Of a DNA stretch of 64,000 nucleotides, positions 25,619 to 34,688 are shown piece by piece; the first letter of the stretch is position 1; every line of letters starts with the position of its first letter. Origin of the DNA: Billgrantia ethanolica. Lineage in GTDB: Bacteria; Pseudomonadota; Gammaproteobacteria; Pseudomonadales; Halomonadaceae. The translations under genes and the position numbers were made by a program. The stretch covers positions 186,001 to 250,000 of the forward strand of contig NZ_JABFTX010000001.1 in NCBI RefSeq assembly GCF_021404305.1, in the 5' to 3' direction. The notes below the pieces were generated by a model, which did no database searches, was not told where the DNA came from, and saw only the letters and a program-made list of their open reading frames with translations.

Positions 25619-26275
25619 CTATAAATAGGTGTATCGGGTGGCGCGACGATAGAGGAACTCGACGATGCCCATCACCGCATAGATGATGACGATGTACATC
25701 AGAGCGCTCAGGGTGAAGACTTCCAGGGGCTTGTAGGTAGAGCCGATCAGGCGCTGTGCCTGGTAGGTCAGTTCGACCACCGAGATAATGGAAACCAGCG
25801 AGGAATTCTTGACCAGGATGATGGCGAGCACGCCGATGGAGCGAATCATCAATCCGGCCGATTGAGGCAGGATGATGTGCTGTAGCGTGGCGAGGCGGCC
25901 GAATCCCAGCGATCGTGATGCCTCGTTTTGCCCGCTGTCTACCGATTCGATGGCGCCGCGAATGGCCTCGCTCATGTAAGCGCCGATATTGAAGGCGCCG
26001 ACCACCACACCGCAGGTGAATGGATCGAGACGCAGGCCGAGCGCAGGTCCGCCATAGAAGACCAGCAGCAGTTGGACGAAGTACGGAGTGCCGCGAACGA
26101 CACTGATGTAGGCGCGAGCCAGCCAGCGAATGGGGACATGACGTGAGGTCCGTAGTGCCACCAGTGCCGAGGCGATGAAGAAACCGAAGAACAGGGCTCG
26201 AGCCGAAATGTCGATGGTTATCCAGGCCGCTTTCATCAGCAGCGGCGTGATTTCCATCATCAGATTGATGTCCAT
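25619..26275 (-). CDS. Polar amino-acid ABC transporter permease
   Basis: A 218-residue inner-membrane protein with about five helices and the family EAA loop (EASRSLGFGRLATLQHIILPQSAGLMIRSIG in order). It is homologous to the adjacent 217-residue permease but clearly a different subunit. The frame has alternative early starts (Met1, Met6, Met7); the first is given. The preceding gene encodes the periplasmic binding protein, 74 bases away. Confidence 0.9.
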   Translation of the reverse strand: MDINLMMEITPLLMKAAWITIDISARALFFGFFIASALVALRTSRHVPIRWLARAYISVVRGTPYFVQLLLVFYGGPALGLRLDPFTCGVVVGAFNIGAYMSEAIRGAIESVDSGQNEASRSLGFGRLATLQHIILPQSAGLMIRSIGVLAIILVKNSSLVSIISVVELTYQAQRLIGSTYKPLEVFTLSALMYIVIIYAVMGIVEFLYRRATRYTYL

Positions 26276-26349
26276 GGTCCCCTTGACCTTTTATTGTGAT
26301 AGGAACTATGTGGGCCAGCAGGGCTCGCGCCCTGCTGCGTCAAGAGCCT

Positions 26350-27153
26350 TCAGTCGAACTCGACCCCTTCGCCGATCCACTTGTCGACGATTGCCTGGTA
26401 GGTGCCATCTGCCTTGATCTCCGCCAGTGCCGTATTGAGGGCTTCCTTCAGCTCCGGCGTGTTCTTCTGCACCGCAATGGCGGCTGGCCAACTGGGCAGC
26501 TCACCCACGTCCACCTGCTTGATGGGCAGGTCTTGCTCGTTGAGCGCCACGTAGACAGGGATGTCGTCGGCGATCATGACGTCGATGCGTCCCGTGGTGA
26601 GCGCGTTGAGCATGTCGGGCAGACCCTGGAAGGTCTGGTTGCGCCAATTTCCGTTGCCATGCTCGGTCGCCCACTGATTGCCCGTCTCGCCCAGGGTGGA
26701 GCCGACCCGCTTGCCGGCGAAGTCATCGATGCTGTGGACGTCGTCGGTGCCCTCCTGCACCCAGATGGAAAGCCCCGAACTGTAGTAGCTGTCGGTGAAG
26801 TCCACGGCGCGTTCGCGCTCTTCGGTAACGCTCATGCTGCAGATGCAAGCGTCGAAGCGGCCACCGGCGAGGGCAGCGACGATACCGTTCCAGGGGGAGG
26901 TTTGGATATTGACCTCGACCCCCATCCTATCGGCCAGGGCTTCGGCGATATCGACATCGAAGCCGACCAGATTGCCTGCCGTATCGACATAGCTGAAAGG
27001 CGGGTAGGCACCGGAATTGGCAACCTGGAAGACGTCATCCTCGATCGCGGGCAGATCTCGCGCCTGTGCCGGCAAGCTGGCCAGGGAAATGGCGCCGAGC
27101 AATGTCATGGCCGCGAATAACGGACGGTACAGCGGTTTGTTGTGATTCTTCAT
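26350..27153 (-). CDS. Periplasmic amino-acid-binding protein (solute-binding family 3)
   Basis: A 267-residue precursor with a Sec signal peptide (MKNHNKPLYRPLFAAMTLLG, ending in LPAQA at residue 31). The mature protein has family-3 motifs: YPPFSYVDTAGNLVGFDVDIAEALADRMG, then FDACICSMSVTEERERAVDFTDSYY and VGSTLGETGNQW. The ligand pocket type (acidic residues FDVDIAEAL, SVTEERE) suits a zwitterionic amino acid, but the exact ligand cannot be read. It follows the thiolase gene by 159 bases on the same strand, linking the transporter to the catabolic enzymes upstream. Confidence 0.9.
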   Translation of the reverse strand: MKNHNKPLYRPLFAAMTLLGAISLASLPAQARDLPAIEDDVFQVANSGAYPPFSYVDTAGNLVGFDVDIAEALADRMGVEVNIQTSPWNGIVAALAGGRFDACICSMSVTEERERAVDFTDSYYSSGLSIWVQEGTDDVHSIDDFAGKRVGSTLGETGNQWATEHGNGNWRNQTFQGLPDMLNALTTGRIDVMIADDIPVYVALNEQDLPIKQVDVGELPSWPAAIAVQKNTPELKEALNTALAEIKADGTYQAIVDKWIGEGVEFD

Positions 27154-27196
27154 GTTGATTCCTGCTCATTGTTAGTGTGTTGGTAGGGTGTTACGA

Positions 27197-27212
27197 CGCG
27201 ACCCGTGTCGCG
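27197..27212 (-). terminator. Small hairpin between thiolase and binding-protein genes
   Basis: CGCGAC and GTCGCG form a 6-bp stem with a 4-base loop inside the 159-base gap. There is no T-run. It could be a weak attenuator or an mRNA-processing stem that sets relative levels of catabolic and transport genes. Confidence 0.25.
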
Positions 27213-27312
27213 ACATGCCGCATGGATGCCTCGCGCTCTCCCGGCAGGCCATCCAGGCAGTTCATCCAAGCGGATGGGGTTGCTGTCTCGTCACCTCCTT
27301 TCGTACTGATGG

Positions 27313-28503
27313 TCATAGCCGTTCGAGGATCATGGCGATGCCCTGGCCGCCGCCCACACAGGCGGTGGCGCAGCCATAGCGGCCGCCGCGGGAGGCGAGC
27401 ACCCGTGCGAGAGTGCCGGCCAGGCGTATGCCGGTGGCGCCCAGCGGGTGGCCCAGCGCCAGGGCGCCACCCCAGACGTTGACTCGGGCGGGATCGAGTT
27501 TGAGCTTGCACATGGCGTGCAGCGGTACTGCGGCAAAGGCTTCGTTGATTTCCCAGGCGTCGATCTGCGAGGCGACCAGGCCGGCACGCGCCAGCGCCTG
27601 TTCGGCTGCCGCCGCGGCTCCTGCTCCCATGCGTTCGGGAGCCACGCCCACGTCGGCGAAGGCGACGATGCGAGCGAGGGGGCTGACGCCGTGGCGTTCG
27701 AGGGCGCCGGGCGACATCAGCAGCGTGGCCGCGGCGCCGGAGGTCAGCGGCGAGCTGTTGCCGGCGGTGACCCGGCCGTCGTCGAGGAAGACCGGAGCAA
27801 GCGCGGAAAGCCTCTCGAGGCTGGTGTCGGGACGAATGTTCGCGTCCCGTTCGACCACTGTCCCGGCAGGGTTGGTCAGCGCCAGGCGCTCGCCGCCGAA
27901 GCGCCCCTCGGCGTCGGCCCGGGCGGCGCGGCGGTGCGACGCCAGAGCGAACTCATCCATTTCGTCGCGCCCGATGCCGGCCGCCTGGGCCAGGCGCTCG
28001 GCGGTGAGGCCCATGTTCAGCGCCACCTCGAGCTCCAGCCAGGGAGCCGCCTGCAAGGCAGCGGGTGTGGTCAGTGCCCCTTCCTTGAACAGGGCGGGGC
28101 CCATGGGCACCCGGGTCATGTTCTCGTAGCCGCCTGCTATGGCCACTTCCACCGCGCCGGCCTGGATCTCGCGGGTGGCGCTGCGCAGGGCGGCCAGCCC
28201 GGAGCCGCACTGTTGGTCGATCTGACGGCTGGCGCAGTCGCGGCCATGCGGTCCGAGCCGCTGCGACAGCCACAGCGGGTAGCGACCGCCGAAGCTCCAC
28301 TGCTCCTTGACCGGTAGCGCGCAGCCGACGCTGAGATCCTCCACCGCCAGCGGATCGAGACCGCGGCGCTCGAGCAGAGTGTCGATCACCTGGGCGAGCA
28401 GGGCGTCGCCACGGGTTTCTGCCCAGTCGTCCACTTCCGGCTTGCGCGGGTGGGCGCGGCTGAAGGCGCTGCGGCCATAGTCGACGAGGTACACCGCCTT
28501 CAT
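27313..28503 (-). CDS. Thiolase (acetyl-CoA C-acyltransferase)
   Basis: A 396-residue thiolase with all three catalytic elements: Cys99 (IDQQCGSG), His352 (ALGHPLGATG) and Cys382 (GCATACVGGGQG), plus NEAFA (320-324). Thiolases cleave a beta-ketoacyl-CoA with CoA to give acetyl-CoA and a shortened acyl-CoA. In this operon the substrate would be the product of the CoA-transferase encoded just upstream. The start at 28503 overlaps the deacylase stop in an ATGA arrangement. The longer frame from 28629 overlaps the deacylase gene and is rejected. Confidence 0.92.
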   Translation of the reverse strand: MKAVYLVDYGRSAFSRAHPRKPEVDDWAETRGDALLAQVIDTLLERRGLDPLAVEDLSVGCALPVKEQWSFGGRYPLWLSQRLGPHGRDCASRQIDQQCGSGLAALRSATREIQAGAVEVAIAGGYENMTRVPMGPALFKEGALTTPAALQAAPWLELEVALNMGLTAERLAQAAGIGRDEMDEFALASHRRAARADAEGRFGGERLALTNPAGTVVERDANIRPDTSLERLSALAPVFLDDGRVTAGNSSPLTSGAAATLLMSPGALERHGVSPLARIVAFADVGVAPERMGAGAAAAAEQALARAGLVASQIDAWEINEAFAAVPLHAMCKLKLDPARVNVWGGALALGHPLGATGIRLAGTLARVLASRGGRYGCATACVGGGQGIAMILERL

Positions 28504-29813
28504 GAGCGTTCTCCCCTGGTTCTGGCTTTCATCGTCCGGGCTTTCGTCGTCTGTTCCATCTCCGCCCAGCGATGGATGAACAGTGCGTAGGTGGTCAGCA
28601 CGTGGCGAATCGAGTCGATCTCCACACATTCGTCGACACCGTGGATACGCTGGGCCACCGGCCCGTAGCAGGTGCCATTGATCGCGCCGCTGACGTGGAA
28701 GGCGCGCAGGTCGGTGGTGCAGGTTGAGAGGTAGGTGGCCGGCGGCTCGCCGAGCAGGTCCTGATGGCAGCGCGAGAGCAGGGTGATGCCAGGTGCCTCG
28801 AGGTCGACCAGATGACCCTCGGAACGAAAGCCGTGGAACTCCACCCGGGGCATGGGGCTGTCATCGGCAAGTTCGGCGTGGCGCGTCGCCACACAGCGGC
28901 GCACACGTTCCATCGCCTCATCGGGCGTCATGCCCGGCGGGAAGCCCACGCGGCCTTCGAGGATGGCGTGGGCGGGTACGCTGGAGGCCCAGTTGCCGCC
29001 CTCGATCCTGCCGATGCTGAGGTTGAAGGGGCTGTCGAGGGTGTCGTAGGGAGCCTGGCGCGGCAGGCCGTTGATCTCGGCCTCCAGCGCCTTGAACGCG
29101 GGCAGATACTCGACCAGGGTCTCGATGGCGTTGCGTCCGGCCCGGGTGTCGAGCACGTGGGCCGGCACGCCGTCGAGGCGCATGCGAAACCACAGCACGC
29201 CGACCTGGCCGGCGTAGATCCGGGCACCGAAGGGTTCGGGAATCAGCACGAAGTCGCCGCTGAAACCCTGGTGCAGGCAGGCCAGGGCGCCGTTGCCGGT
29301 GCACTCCTCCTCGATCACCGTTTGCAGGGTCAGCGGGAAGTCGATGGCCACGCCGGCCTGACGCACCGCCTGCACGGCCATCACCATGGCGGCAATGCCG
29401 GCTTTCATGTCACCGGCGCCACGTCCGTAGAGCCAGCCGTCCTGCTGCCACGGCTCCCAGGGGGGGCGGGTCCACATGTCGGTTGGCTCGGCGGGTACCA
29501 CGTCGAGGTGGCCGTTGAACACCAGATGCTGCCCGGGGGCATCGGCATTGAGCTGGGCCACCAGATTGTAGCGCCCCGCGCAGTCCCACTTGCTGGGCGC
29601 GTGATGTGCATGCTCGGCAAAGCCGGGGGCGTCCAGCGGTACCCGGGTGACCGGCAGATCGAGGCGTTCGAACCAGCCTTCCATGGTCTCGAGGGCGCCG
29701 TGCTCCTGGCCCAGCACGCTGTAGCCGCGCACCAGGTCGCAGGTCAGCGCTAGGGTATCGTCCATCAGCGCCTCGCAGCGTTCGACGATGCGCTGTTCGA
29801 TGGCTGTCAGCAT
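28500..29813 (-). CDS. M20-family deacylase (ArgE/DapE type)
   Basis: A 437-residue metallohydrolase. Metal-binding and catalytic motifs are FNGHLDVVPA (His102, Asp104), YGRGAGDMKAG (Asp135), IEEECTGNGA (Glu169/Glu170) and a C-terminal His (QRIHGVDECVE). The sequence resembles ArgE/DapE deacylases rather than dipeptidases. These enzymes remove N-acyl groups or cleave small amides. Its place between CoA-transferase and thiolase genes suggests it deacylates a pathway intermediate; 4-acetamidobutyrate is one candidate. The ATG at 29813 overlaps the CoA-transferase B stop by one base, and a longer upstream frame is rejected for that reason. Confidence 0.85.
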   Translation of the reverse strand: MLTAIEQRIVERCEALMDDTLALTCDLVRGYSVLGQEHGALETMEGWFERLDLPVTRVPLDAPGFAEHAHHAPSKWDCAGRYNLVAQLNADAPGQHLVFNGHLDVVPAEPTDMWTRPPWEPWQQDGWLYGRGAGDMKAGIAAMVMAVQAVRQAGVAIDFPLTLQTVIEEECTGNGALACLHQGFSGDFVLIPEPFGARIYAGQVGVLWFRMRLDGVPAHVLDTRAGRNAIETLVEYLPAFKALEAEINGLPRQAPYDTLDSPFNLSIGRIEGGNWASSVPAHAILEGRVGFPPGMTPDEAMERVRRCVATRHAELADDSPMPRVEFHGFRSEGHLVDLEAPGITLLSRCHQDLLGEPPATYLSTCTTDLRAFHVSGAINGTCYGPVAQRIHGVDECVEIDSIRHVLTTYALFIHRWAEMEQTTKARTMKARTRGERS

Positions 29814-30466
29814 CAGAACCTTCCCAGTCGACGCTCGTCGACGTTCAGTTCGGCTTCGGTGGCTTCGCGCAGCTCGCTCACGCTCAGCCCTTCGGCAATG
29901 TCCACCACGGCGAGCCCCTGCGGCGTAACGTCCATCACCGCCTTGTCGGTGATGATGCGCGATACGCAGCGCTCGGCGGTGAGCGGCAGGCGGCAGCGCT
30001 CGAGTATCTTGGGGTTGCCGTGCTTGTCGTTGTGCGAGCACAGGATCACCAGGCGCTTGACCTTCTGCGCCAGCTCCATGGCACCGCCGATGCCGGGCGA
30101 GAACTTGCCGGGGATCTTCCAGTTGGCCAGGTTACCCAGTTCATCCACCTCGAAGGCGCCCATGAAGGTGACGTCCACGCGGCTGCGCCGGATCATGGCG
30201 AAGGACATGGCGCTGTCGAACACGCTGGCGCCGGGGCGAGTGGCGATGTAGGCGCCGCCGGAGTCGATCAGGTCCCAGTCCGGCGCTTCATCGGCGTGGC
30301 GCGGGCGACAGCCCAGCACGCCGTTCTCCGAATGCACCAGCACCTCCATCTCGTCGGGCAGGTAGTGGAACAGCTGGGTGGGCAGACCGATGCCGAGGTT
30401 GACGATCTGTCCCGGGATCACTTCGTGGGCGGCGCGGGCGAGAATGCGCTGCTGATCAGCCGACAT
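29813..30466 (-). CDS. 3-oxoacid CoA-transferase, subunit B
   Basis: A 217-residue protein of the AtoA/ScoB type. The catalytic Glu motif is VHSENGVLG, preceded by QIVNLGIGLPTQL, and later GAFEVDELGNLANWKIPGK. It forms the active heteromer with subunit A encoded just upstream, moving CoA from an acyl-CoA such as succinyl- or acetyl-CoA to a beta-keto acid. The start overlaps the subunit A 3' end by 11 bases, and its stop overlaps the deacylase start, so translation is tightly coupled. Confidence 0.93.
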   Translation of the reverse strand: MSADQQRILARAAHEVIPGQIVNLGIGLPTQLFHYLPDEMEVLVHSENGVLGCRPRHADEAPDWDLIDSGGAYIATRPGASVFDSAMSFAMIRRSRVDVTFMGAFEVDELGNLANWKIPGKFSPGIGGAMELAQKVKRLVILCSHNDKHGNPKILERCRLPLTAERCVSRIITDKAVMDVTPQGLAVVDIAEGLSVSELREATEAELNVDERRLGRF

Positions 30467-31157
30467 GGGCGCGCCTCCCCTGTTCGCTGGTATCGCGGGC
30501 GACCTCTACCACCTGGCTGACAAAGGCGCAGGGGGTGTGGATCGCCTCGGGCAGCAGGCTGCCGGGCTCGTCGACCCGGTAGGCCTGGGCGATGACGGTA
30601 TCAGCGGCCATGGCCATCAGCGGGTTGAAGTTGCTGGCGGTGGCCCGGTAGATCAGGTTGCCGTAGCGGTCGGCATGCTCGGCGTGGACCAGCGCGAAGT
30701 CGGCATAGAGGGCCTGTTCGATACCCCAGATGCGGCCGTCCATCTCGATCTCGCGGCGACCCGAAGCCACTTCGGTGCCCTGGCCGATATCGGTGAGAAA
30801 TCCGTGATGGCCGGCGCCGGCGCTGCGGATCTTCTCGGCCAGCAGGCCCTGGGGGAACAGCTCTACCTCGAGCTCGCCGCGATTCATCGCCGCGATGGCG
30901 TCGCGATTGAGGCCGATGTGCGAGGTGATCAGCCGGCGCACCCGGCCGGCCGCGATCAGCTTGCCGACACCGATGCCCGGCTCGTTGGCGTCGTTCTTGA
31001 TCAGGGTGAGGTCGTGCTGGCCCTGGGCCAGCAACTCGTCGATCAGGGCGAAGGGCGTGCCCGGCGAGCCGAAGCCGCCGACCATGATCGAGGCACCATG
31101 CGGGATGGCCGCGACGGCTTCCTCGATGAGGCGATGTTTGTGGTTGAGAAGCGTCAT
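30456..31157 (-). CDS. 3-oxoacid CoA-transferase, subunit A
   Basis: A 233-residue protein of the AtoD/ScoA type, with the oxyanion-region motif IMVGGFGSPGTPFALIDEL and LTLIKNDANEPGIGVGKLI near the N-terminus, and YRATASNFNPLMAMAADTVIAQA near the C-terminus. It pairs with subunit B. Coupled with the aminotransferase gene upstream (24 bases between stop and start), it would activate the beta-keto acid produced by transamination. Confidence 0.92.
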   Translation of the reverse strand: MTLLNHKHRLIEEAVAAIPHGASIMVGGFGSPGTPFALIDELLAQGQHDLTLIKNDANEPGIGVGKLIAAGRVRRLITSHIGLNRDAIAAMNRGELEVELFPQGLLAEKIRSAGAGHHGFLTDIGQGTEVASGRREIEMDGRIWGIEQALYADFALVHAEHADRYGNLIYRATASNFNPLMAMAADTVIAQAYRVDEPGSLLPEAIHTPCAFVSQVVEVARDTSEQGRRAHVG

Positions 31158-31181
31158 GAGTGAGCCTTGTCCATCTGGCGA

Positions 31182-32546
31182 TCAGAGGGTCGTTGCGTTC
31201 ATCGGCGTTGCGGCGGCCAACTCGCGGTCGAAGCGCTGCATGGCGCGCTCGAGTCGGGTAAGCAGCTCGGCGGTGTCAGCGGCGTCGATGGTCAATGGCG
31301 GAGTGATCAGGAAGTGATCGCCGGCCATCCCGTCGAGGGTGCGTCGCGGATAGATCAGCAGCCCCTCCTCCCGGGCCAGCGCGGTGATGCGGGCGAAGCG
31401 GTTCTGCTCGGCGGGGAAGGGTGCCTTGGTGGCGGCATCGGCGACCAGCTCCACGCCCCATAGCAGCCCCAGGCCGCGCACGTCGCCGATCCAGGGAAAG
31501 CGAGCCTTGAGCGCCTCGAGACCTGCCGCCAGCTGGCGACCTCGGGCCACCACGTTGTCCAGCACCTTGTCACGCTCGATGGCCTCGACCACGGCGAGGC
31601 CGGTGGCGCAGGCCAGGGGGTTGCCGGCATAGGTGTGGCCGTGCTGGAAGCCGCCTGAGGCCATCACCGTCTCGACGATATCGGCACGTGACAGCACCGC
31701 CCCTACCGGGTAGTAGCCGGCCCCCAGCCCCTTGGCGGTGGAGAGCAGGTCGGGCGTCACGCCGTAGTGCTGATAGGCGAACCAGGCACCGGTACGGCCG
31801 ATGCCGGTGAGTACCTCGTCGAGGATCAGCAGGCAGCCGAATTCGTCGCATAGCGCGCGGATGTCGGTGAGATAGCTGCGGTCTAGCATGCGCGCTCCGG
31901 TGCTGGCGCCGCCCACCGGTTCCAGCACGAAGGCGGCGATGGTGTCGGGGCCGGCGGCTTCGATGGCGGCGCGGGTATTGGCCAGTACGCGGGCGACATG
32001 ACGGTTGTCGTCGGCATCGTCGTGGCGGTAGAAGTCAGGGCCAGCCACCTTGAGCGAGCCGATGGCGATGTCGCGGAACGGGGCTTCGAGCGGCTGATAG
32101 CCGGTGACTCCAAGCGCCCCCAGAGTGCTGCCGTGGTAGGAGGGGCGCAGCGAGACGAAACGTCGGCACTGCGGCTCGCCCCTGACGACGAAGTACTGAC
32201 GCGCCAGCTTGAGCGCAGACTCCACCGCCTCCGAGCCGCTGGAGACGAAGAACACCTTCTCCAGTTGATGTTGGGTGATGCCCACCAGGGTCTTGGCCAG
32301 GGCCACCGCGGGGGCGTTCTCGAACTGGGTGCGATAGGTAAAGGCCACACGGTCGAGCTGGGCGAGCATGGCCTCGCGAATGTCATCGCGGCCATGGCCG
32401 AGATTGCAGGAGATCGCACCGGAGCAGCCGTCCAGGTATTGCCTTCCGTTTTCATCCCACAGGTAGACGCCCTGGGCATGGCTGACTTCGGGCAGGGCCG
32501 GGCCGGCCTGATAGAAAAGGGGAGATGGGTCCATTGGCTCGCTCAT
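31182..32546 (-). CDS. Class-III (omega/beta) aminotransferase
   Basis: A 454-residue PLP enzyme of the ornithine/beta-alanine aminotransferase group. Visible motifs are VSSGSEAVESALKLAR (phosphate region), PSYHGSTLGALG, LLILDEVLTGIGRTG (Asp243) and STAKGLGAGYYPVGAVL with Schiff-base Lys272. Class III enzymes transaminate amino groups remote from, or beta to, the carboxylate. It is the first gene of the operon, next to CoA-transferase and thiolase genes, so a beta-amino acid giving a beta-keto acid is the most coherent substrate. The exact specificity is not readable. Confidence 0.88.
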   Translation of the reverse strand: MSEPMDPSPLFYQAGPALPEVSHAQGVYLWDENGRQYLDGCSGAISCNLGHGRDDIREAMLAQLDRVAFTYRTQFENAPAVALAKTLVGITQHQLEKVFFVSSGSEAVESALKLARQYFVVRGEPQCRRFVSLRPSYHGSTLGALGVTGYQPLEAPFRDIAIGSLKVAGPDFYRHDDADDNRHVARVLANTRAAIEAAGPDTIAAFVLEPVGGASTGARMLDRSYLTDIRALCDEFGCLLILDEVLTGIGRTGAWFAYQHYGVTPDLLSTAKGLGAGYYPVGAVLSRADIVETVMASGGFQHGHTYAGNPLACATGLAVVEAIERDKVLDNVVARGRQLAAGLEALKARFPWIGDVRGLGLLWGVELVADAATKAPFPAEQNRFARITALAREEGLLIYPRRTLDGMAGDHFLITPPLTIDAADTAELLTRLERAMQRFDRELAAATPMNATTL

Positions 32547-32599
32547 TATCGTTATGTGTCGGTGAACGGTTATTCAGCAGTCTATGTAGCGAACACCAA

Positions 32600-32631
32600 G
32601 TATTTCAATATATGATATTTTTATTGAATAC
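32600..32631. promoter_or_regulatory. AT-rich inverted repeat in the LysR-aminotransferase divergent promoter
   Basis: GTATTTCAATA and TATTGAATAC are near-perfect arms flanking TATGATATTTT in the 99-base gap between the divergent aminotransferase and LysR genes. The stretch is far richer in A+T than its surroundings. The location and dyad symmetry fit a LysR-type operator, with overlapping promoters for both directions. Confidence 0.55.
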
Positions 32632-32645
32632 GATGAGTTTAAGTC

Positions 32646-33572
32646 ATGGCTGACGTCACCATTCATTCGCTCAAGGCGCTGGCGATATTCAAGACGCTGT
32701 TCGAGGCGGGTACCGCCTCCCAGGCGGCCCGCACCCTGGGTATCACGCAGTCGGGGGTGAGCCGATCGCTGGCGCAGCTCGAGGAGAACCTGGGCATACA
32801 GCTGTTCCTGCGCGAGAAGAACCGCCTACTGGCCACGCCCGAGGCGCGCGAGCTCTACGACGAGATCCTGCGGCTGATGGGCAATATCGAGGAGCTGCGT
32901 CACAGCGTGCTGGCGCTCAAGGAGTTCGGCACCTCGCGGCTGCGCATCGCGGTGATTCCGGGATTGTCATTCGGCTTCGTGCCCAAGCTGGTGGCGTCGC
33001 TGCTGGAGGAGAACCGACAGTTCAGTATCAGCCTCGACATGATGTCGAGTCATGAAGTGCAGCTTGCGGTGGAGTCGAGCCATGCCGACATCGGTTTCGT
33101 CACGTTGCCTGTCACCTCGCGGGTGCTGCGGGTGGAGCCCTGGTTCACCACCGAGGCAGTGTGCCTGCTGCCCCACGGGCACCCGCTGGCTGAGCAGGTG
33201 TGCGTCGACGTGCAGGACCTGCGGGGCCAGCACCTGGTGATCAGCAACCAGCCAAGCATTAGCACCAACCCTCTGCTGGAACTCACCTCCCGCCATCGCG
33301 TGCAGATCGCCGGCAAGACCGAGGCCAACATCGGCACCATTACCGCCCTGGTGGCTAATCACGTCGGCATCACGGTGATGAACCCGATTACCGCCAGGGA
33401 CCAGCTGGTTCCCCACGACGGTCTGGTGATGCGGCCCTTCTCGCCGGCCATGACCTTCAGCTTCGGGCTGGTCTATCGCGACAACTGGAAACAGGCGCGG
33501 GCGCTGGACTTTCTACGGCAGCGGGGCCGGGCGCTGCTGGAGGGCTACGATGCCGAGTACCAAGGGCGTTGA
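32646..33572 (+). CDS. LysR-family transcriptional regulator
   Basis: A 308-residue regulator. The N-terminal winged HTH is clear (LKALAIFKTLFEAGTASQAARTLGITQSGVSRSLAQLEENLGIQLFLREKNRL in order). A type-2 periplasmic-binding effector domain follows from about residue 90. It is divergent from the aminotransferase operon and probably controls it through the dyad at 32600-32631, in the usual LysR arrangement. It is followed on the same strand, after 69 bases, by the amidohydrolase gene. Confidence 0.9.
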   Translation: MADVTIHSLKALAIFKTLFEAGTASQAARTLGITQSGVSRSLAQLEENLGIQLFLREKNRLLATPEARELYDEILRLMGNIEELRHSVLALKEFGTSRLRIAVIPGLSFGFVPKLVASLLEENRQFSISLDMMSSHEVQLAVESSHADIGFVTLPVTSRVLRVEPWFTTEAVCLLPHGHPLAEQVCVDVQDLRGQHLVISNQPSISTNPLLELTSRHRVQIAGKTEANIGTITALVANHVGITVMNPITARDQLVPHDGLVMRPFSPAMTFSFGLVYRDNWKQARALDFLRQRGRALLEGYDAEYQGR

Positions 33573-33641
33573 GGGGAGCGGTCTGGTACCTCGGCCCCGG
33601 GCATGGCAAGGTCAGGCGAACCATTCTGAAGAGGTGTCGTC

Positions 33642-34688
33642 ATGCTGACCTTCCATAGCGAGTCGACCAAGCTGCGTCGCGCCAAGACCGAGCTCAACGA
33701 GGGGCTGCTCATGGCGCCCTTCGAGTGTCCGGAGCGCGTCGACCTGGTGCTCGAGCGGATTCGAGCTAGCGGGCTTGGCCCGGTGCAGGCCCCGACCCGC
33801 TTCGGTCTCGAGCCGGTGCTGGCCGTGCACGACCGCGACTACGTCGAGTTCCTGGCCGGCTGCTGGGAGGAGTGGAAGGCGATCGGCATGGCCGGCGAGG
33901 CGATCCCCAACATCTGGCCGTCTCGTTCGATGCCCGGCACGCGGATACCCGAGCATATCGAAGGGCGGCTCGGCTATTACGCCCAGACCGGGGAGACCTC
34001 GATCTGCGCCAATACCTTCGAGGCTGCTGAGGTCAGCAAGGACATCGCCCTGTCGGCGCTGGGTCACACGCTCGAGAGCGGCGAGCCGAGCTTCGGTCTG
34101 TGCCGTCCCCCGGGCCACCATGCGTCGTCGAATCAGTTCGGCGGCTACTGCTTCTTCAACAACGCGGCCATCGCCGCCGACCAGGCCCTGAAGCACGGGC
34201 ATTCGCGGGTAGCGGTGCTGGACATCGATTTTCATCACGGCAACGGTACCCAGGAGATCTTCTACGCCCGCGACGACGTGATCGTCGTATCGCTGCACGG
34301 CGACCCGCTGCACTGTTTTCCCTATTACCTGGGCCATGCCGACGAGACCGGCAGTGGCCGGGGCGAGGGCTACAACGTCAATTATCCCATGCCGCCCGGC
34401 ACCGATTACGCACGCTGGTCGGCGGCTCTCGACGAGGGGTTGGCGCGCATTCGGCAGGCCGGGGCCGAGCTGCTGGTCGTGTCGCTCGGGGTGGATACCT
34501 TCGAGCACGACCCGATCAGCAGCTTCAAGCTGAGAAGTGACGACTACCCGGATGTCGGGCGCCGCCTGGCCACGCTGGGCCTGCCCACCGTCTTCCTGCT
34601 CGAAGGCGGCTATGCGGTGGAGGAGATCGGCATCAACGTGGTGAATGTGTTGAGCGGCTTCGACGCTGCCCGAGCGGGCTCTGTCTGA
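33642..34688 (+). CDS. Histone-deacetylase-family amidohydrolase (acetylpolyamine amidohydrolase-like)
   Basis: A 348-residue arginase-fold Zn hydrolase. The motif CRPPGHHASSNQFGGYCFFNN carries the His159-His160 pair, LDIDFHHGNGTQEIFY supplies Zn ligands Asp196 and His198, and SLGVDTFEHDP supplies Asp285. The spacing matches bacterial acetylpolyamine amidohydrolases, which deacetylate N-acetylputrescine, acetylcadaverine or acetylspermidine. The last three codons and the TGA come from the left terminal repeat of a MITE-like insertion. Removing that insertion restores a TAG two codons after the insertion point (ending ARAE instead of ARAGSV), so function is probably unaffected. Confidence 0.88.
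   Translation: MLTFHSESTKLRRAKTELNEGLLMAPFECPERVDLVLERIRASGLGPVQAPTRFGLEPVLAVHDRDYVEFLAGCWEEWKAIGMAGEAIPNIWPSRSMPGTRIPEHIEGRLGYYAQTGETSICANTFEAAEVSKDIALSALGHTLESGEPSFGLCRPPGHHASSNQFGGYCFFNNAAIAADQALKHGHSRVAVLDIDFHHGNGTQEIFYARDDVIVVSLHGDPLHCFPYYLGHADETGSGRGEGYNVNYPMPPGTDYARWSAALDEGLARIRQAGAELLVVSLGVDTFEHDPISSFKLRSDDYPDVGRRLATLGLPTVFLLEGGYAVEEIGINVVNVLSGFDAARAGSV

Noticed and set aside
31182-32546. Ectoine-degradation transaminase (DoeD)
   Set aside because: The neighbouring genes are CoA-transferase and thiolase, not the doeA/doeB/doeC set, so a diaminobutyrate role is not supported by context.
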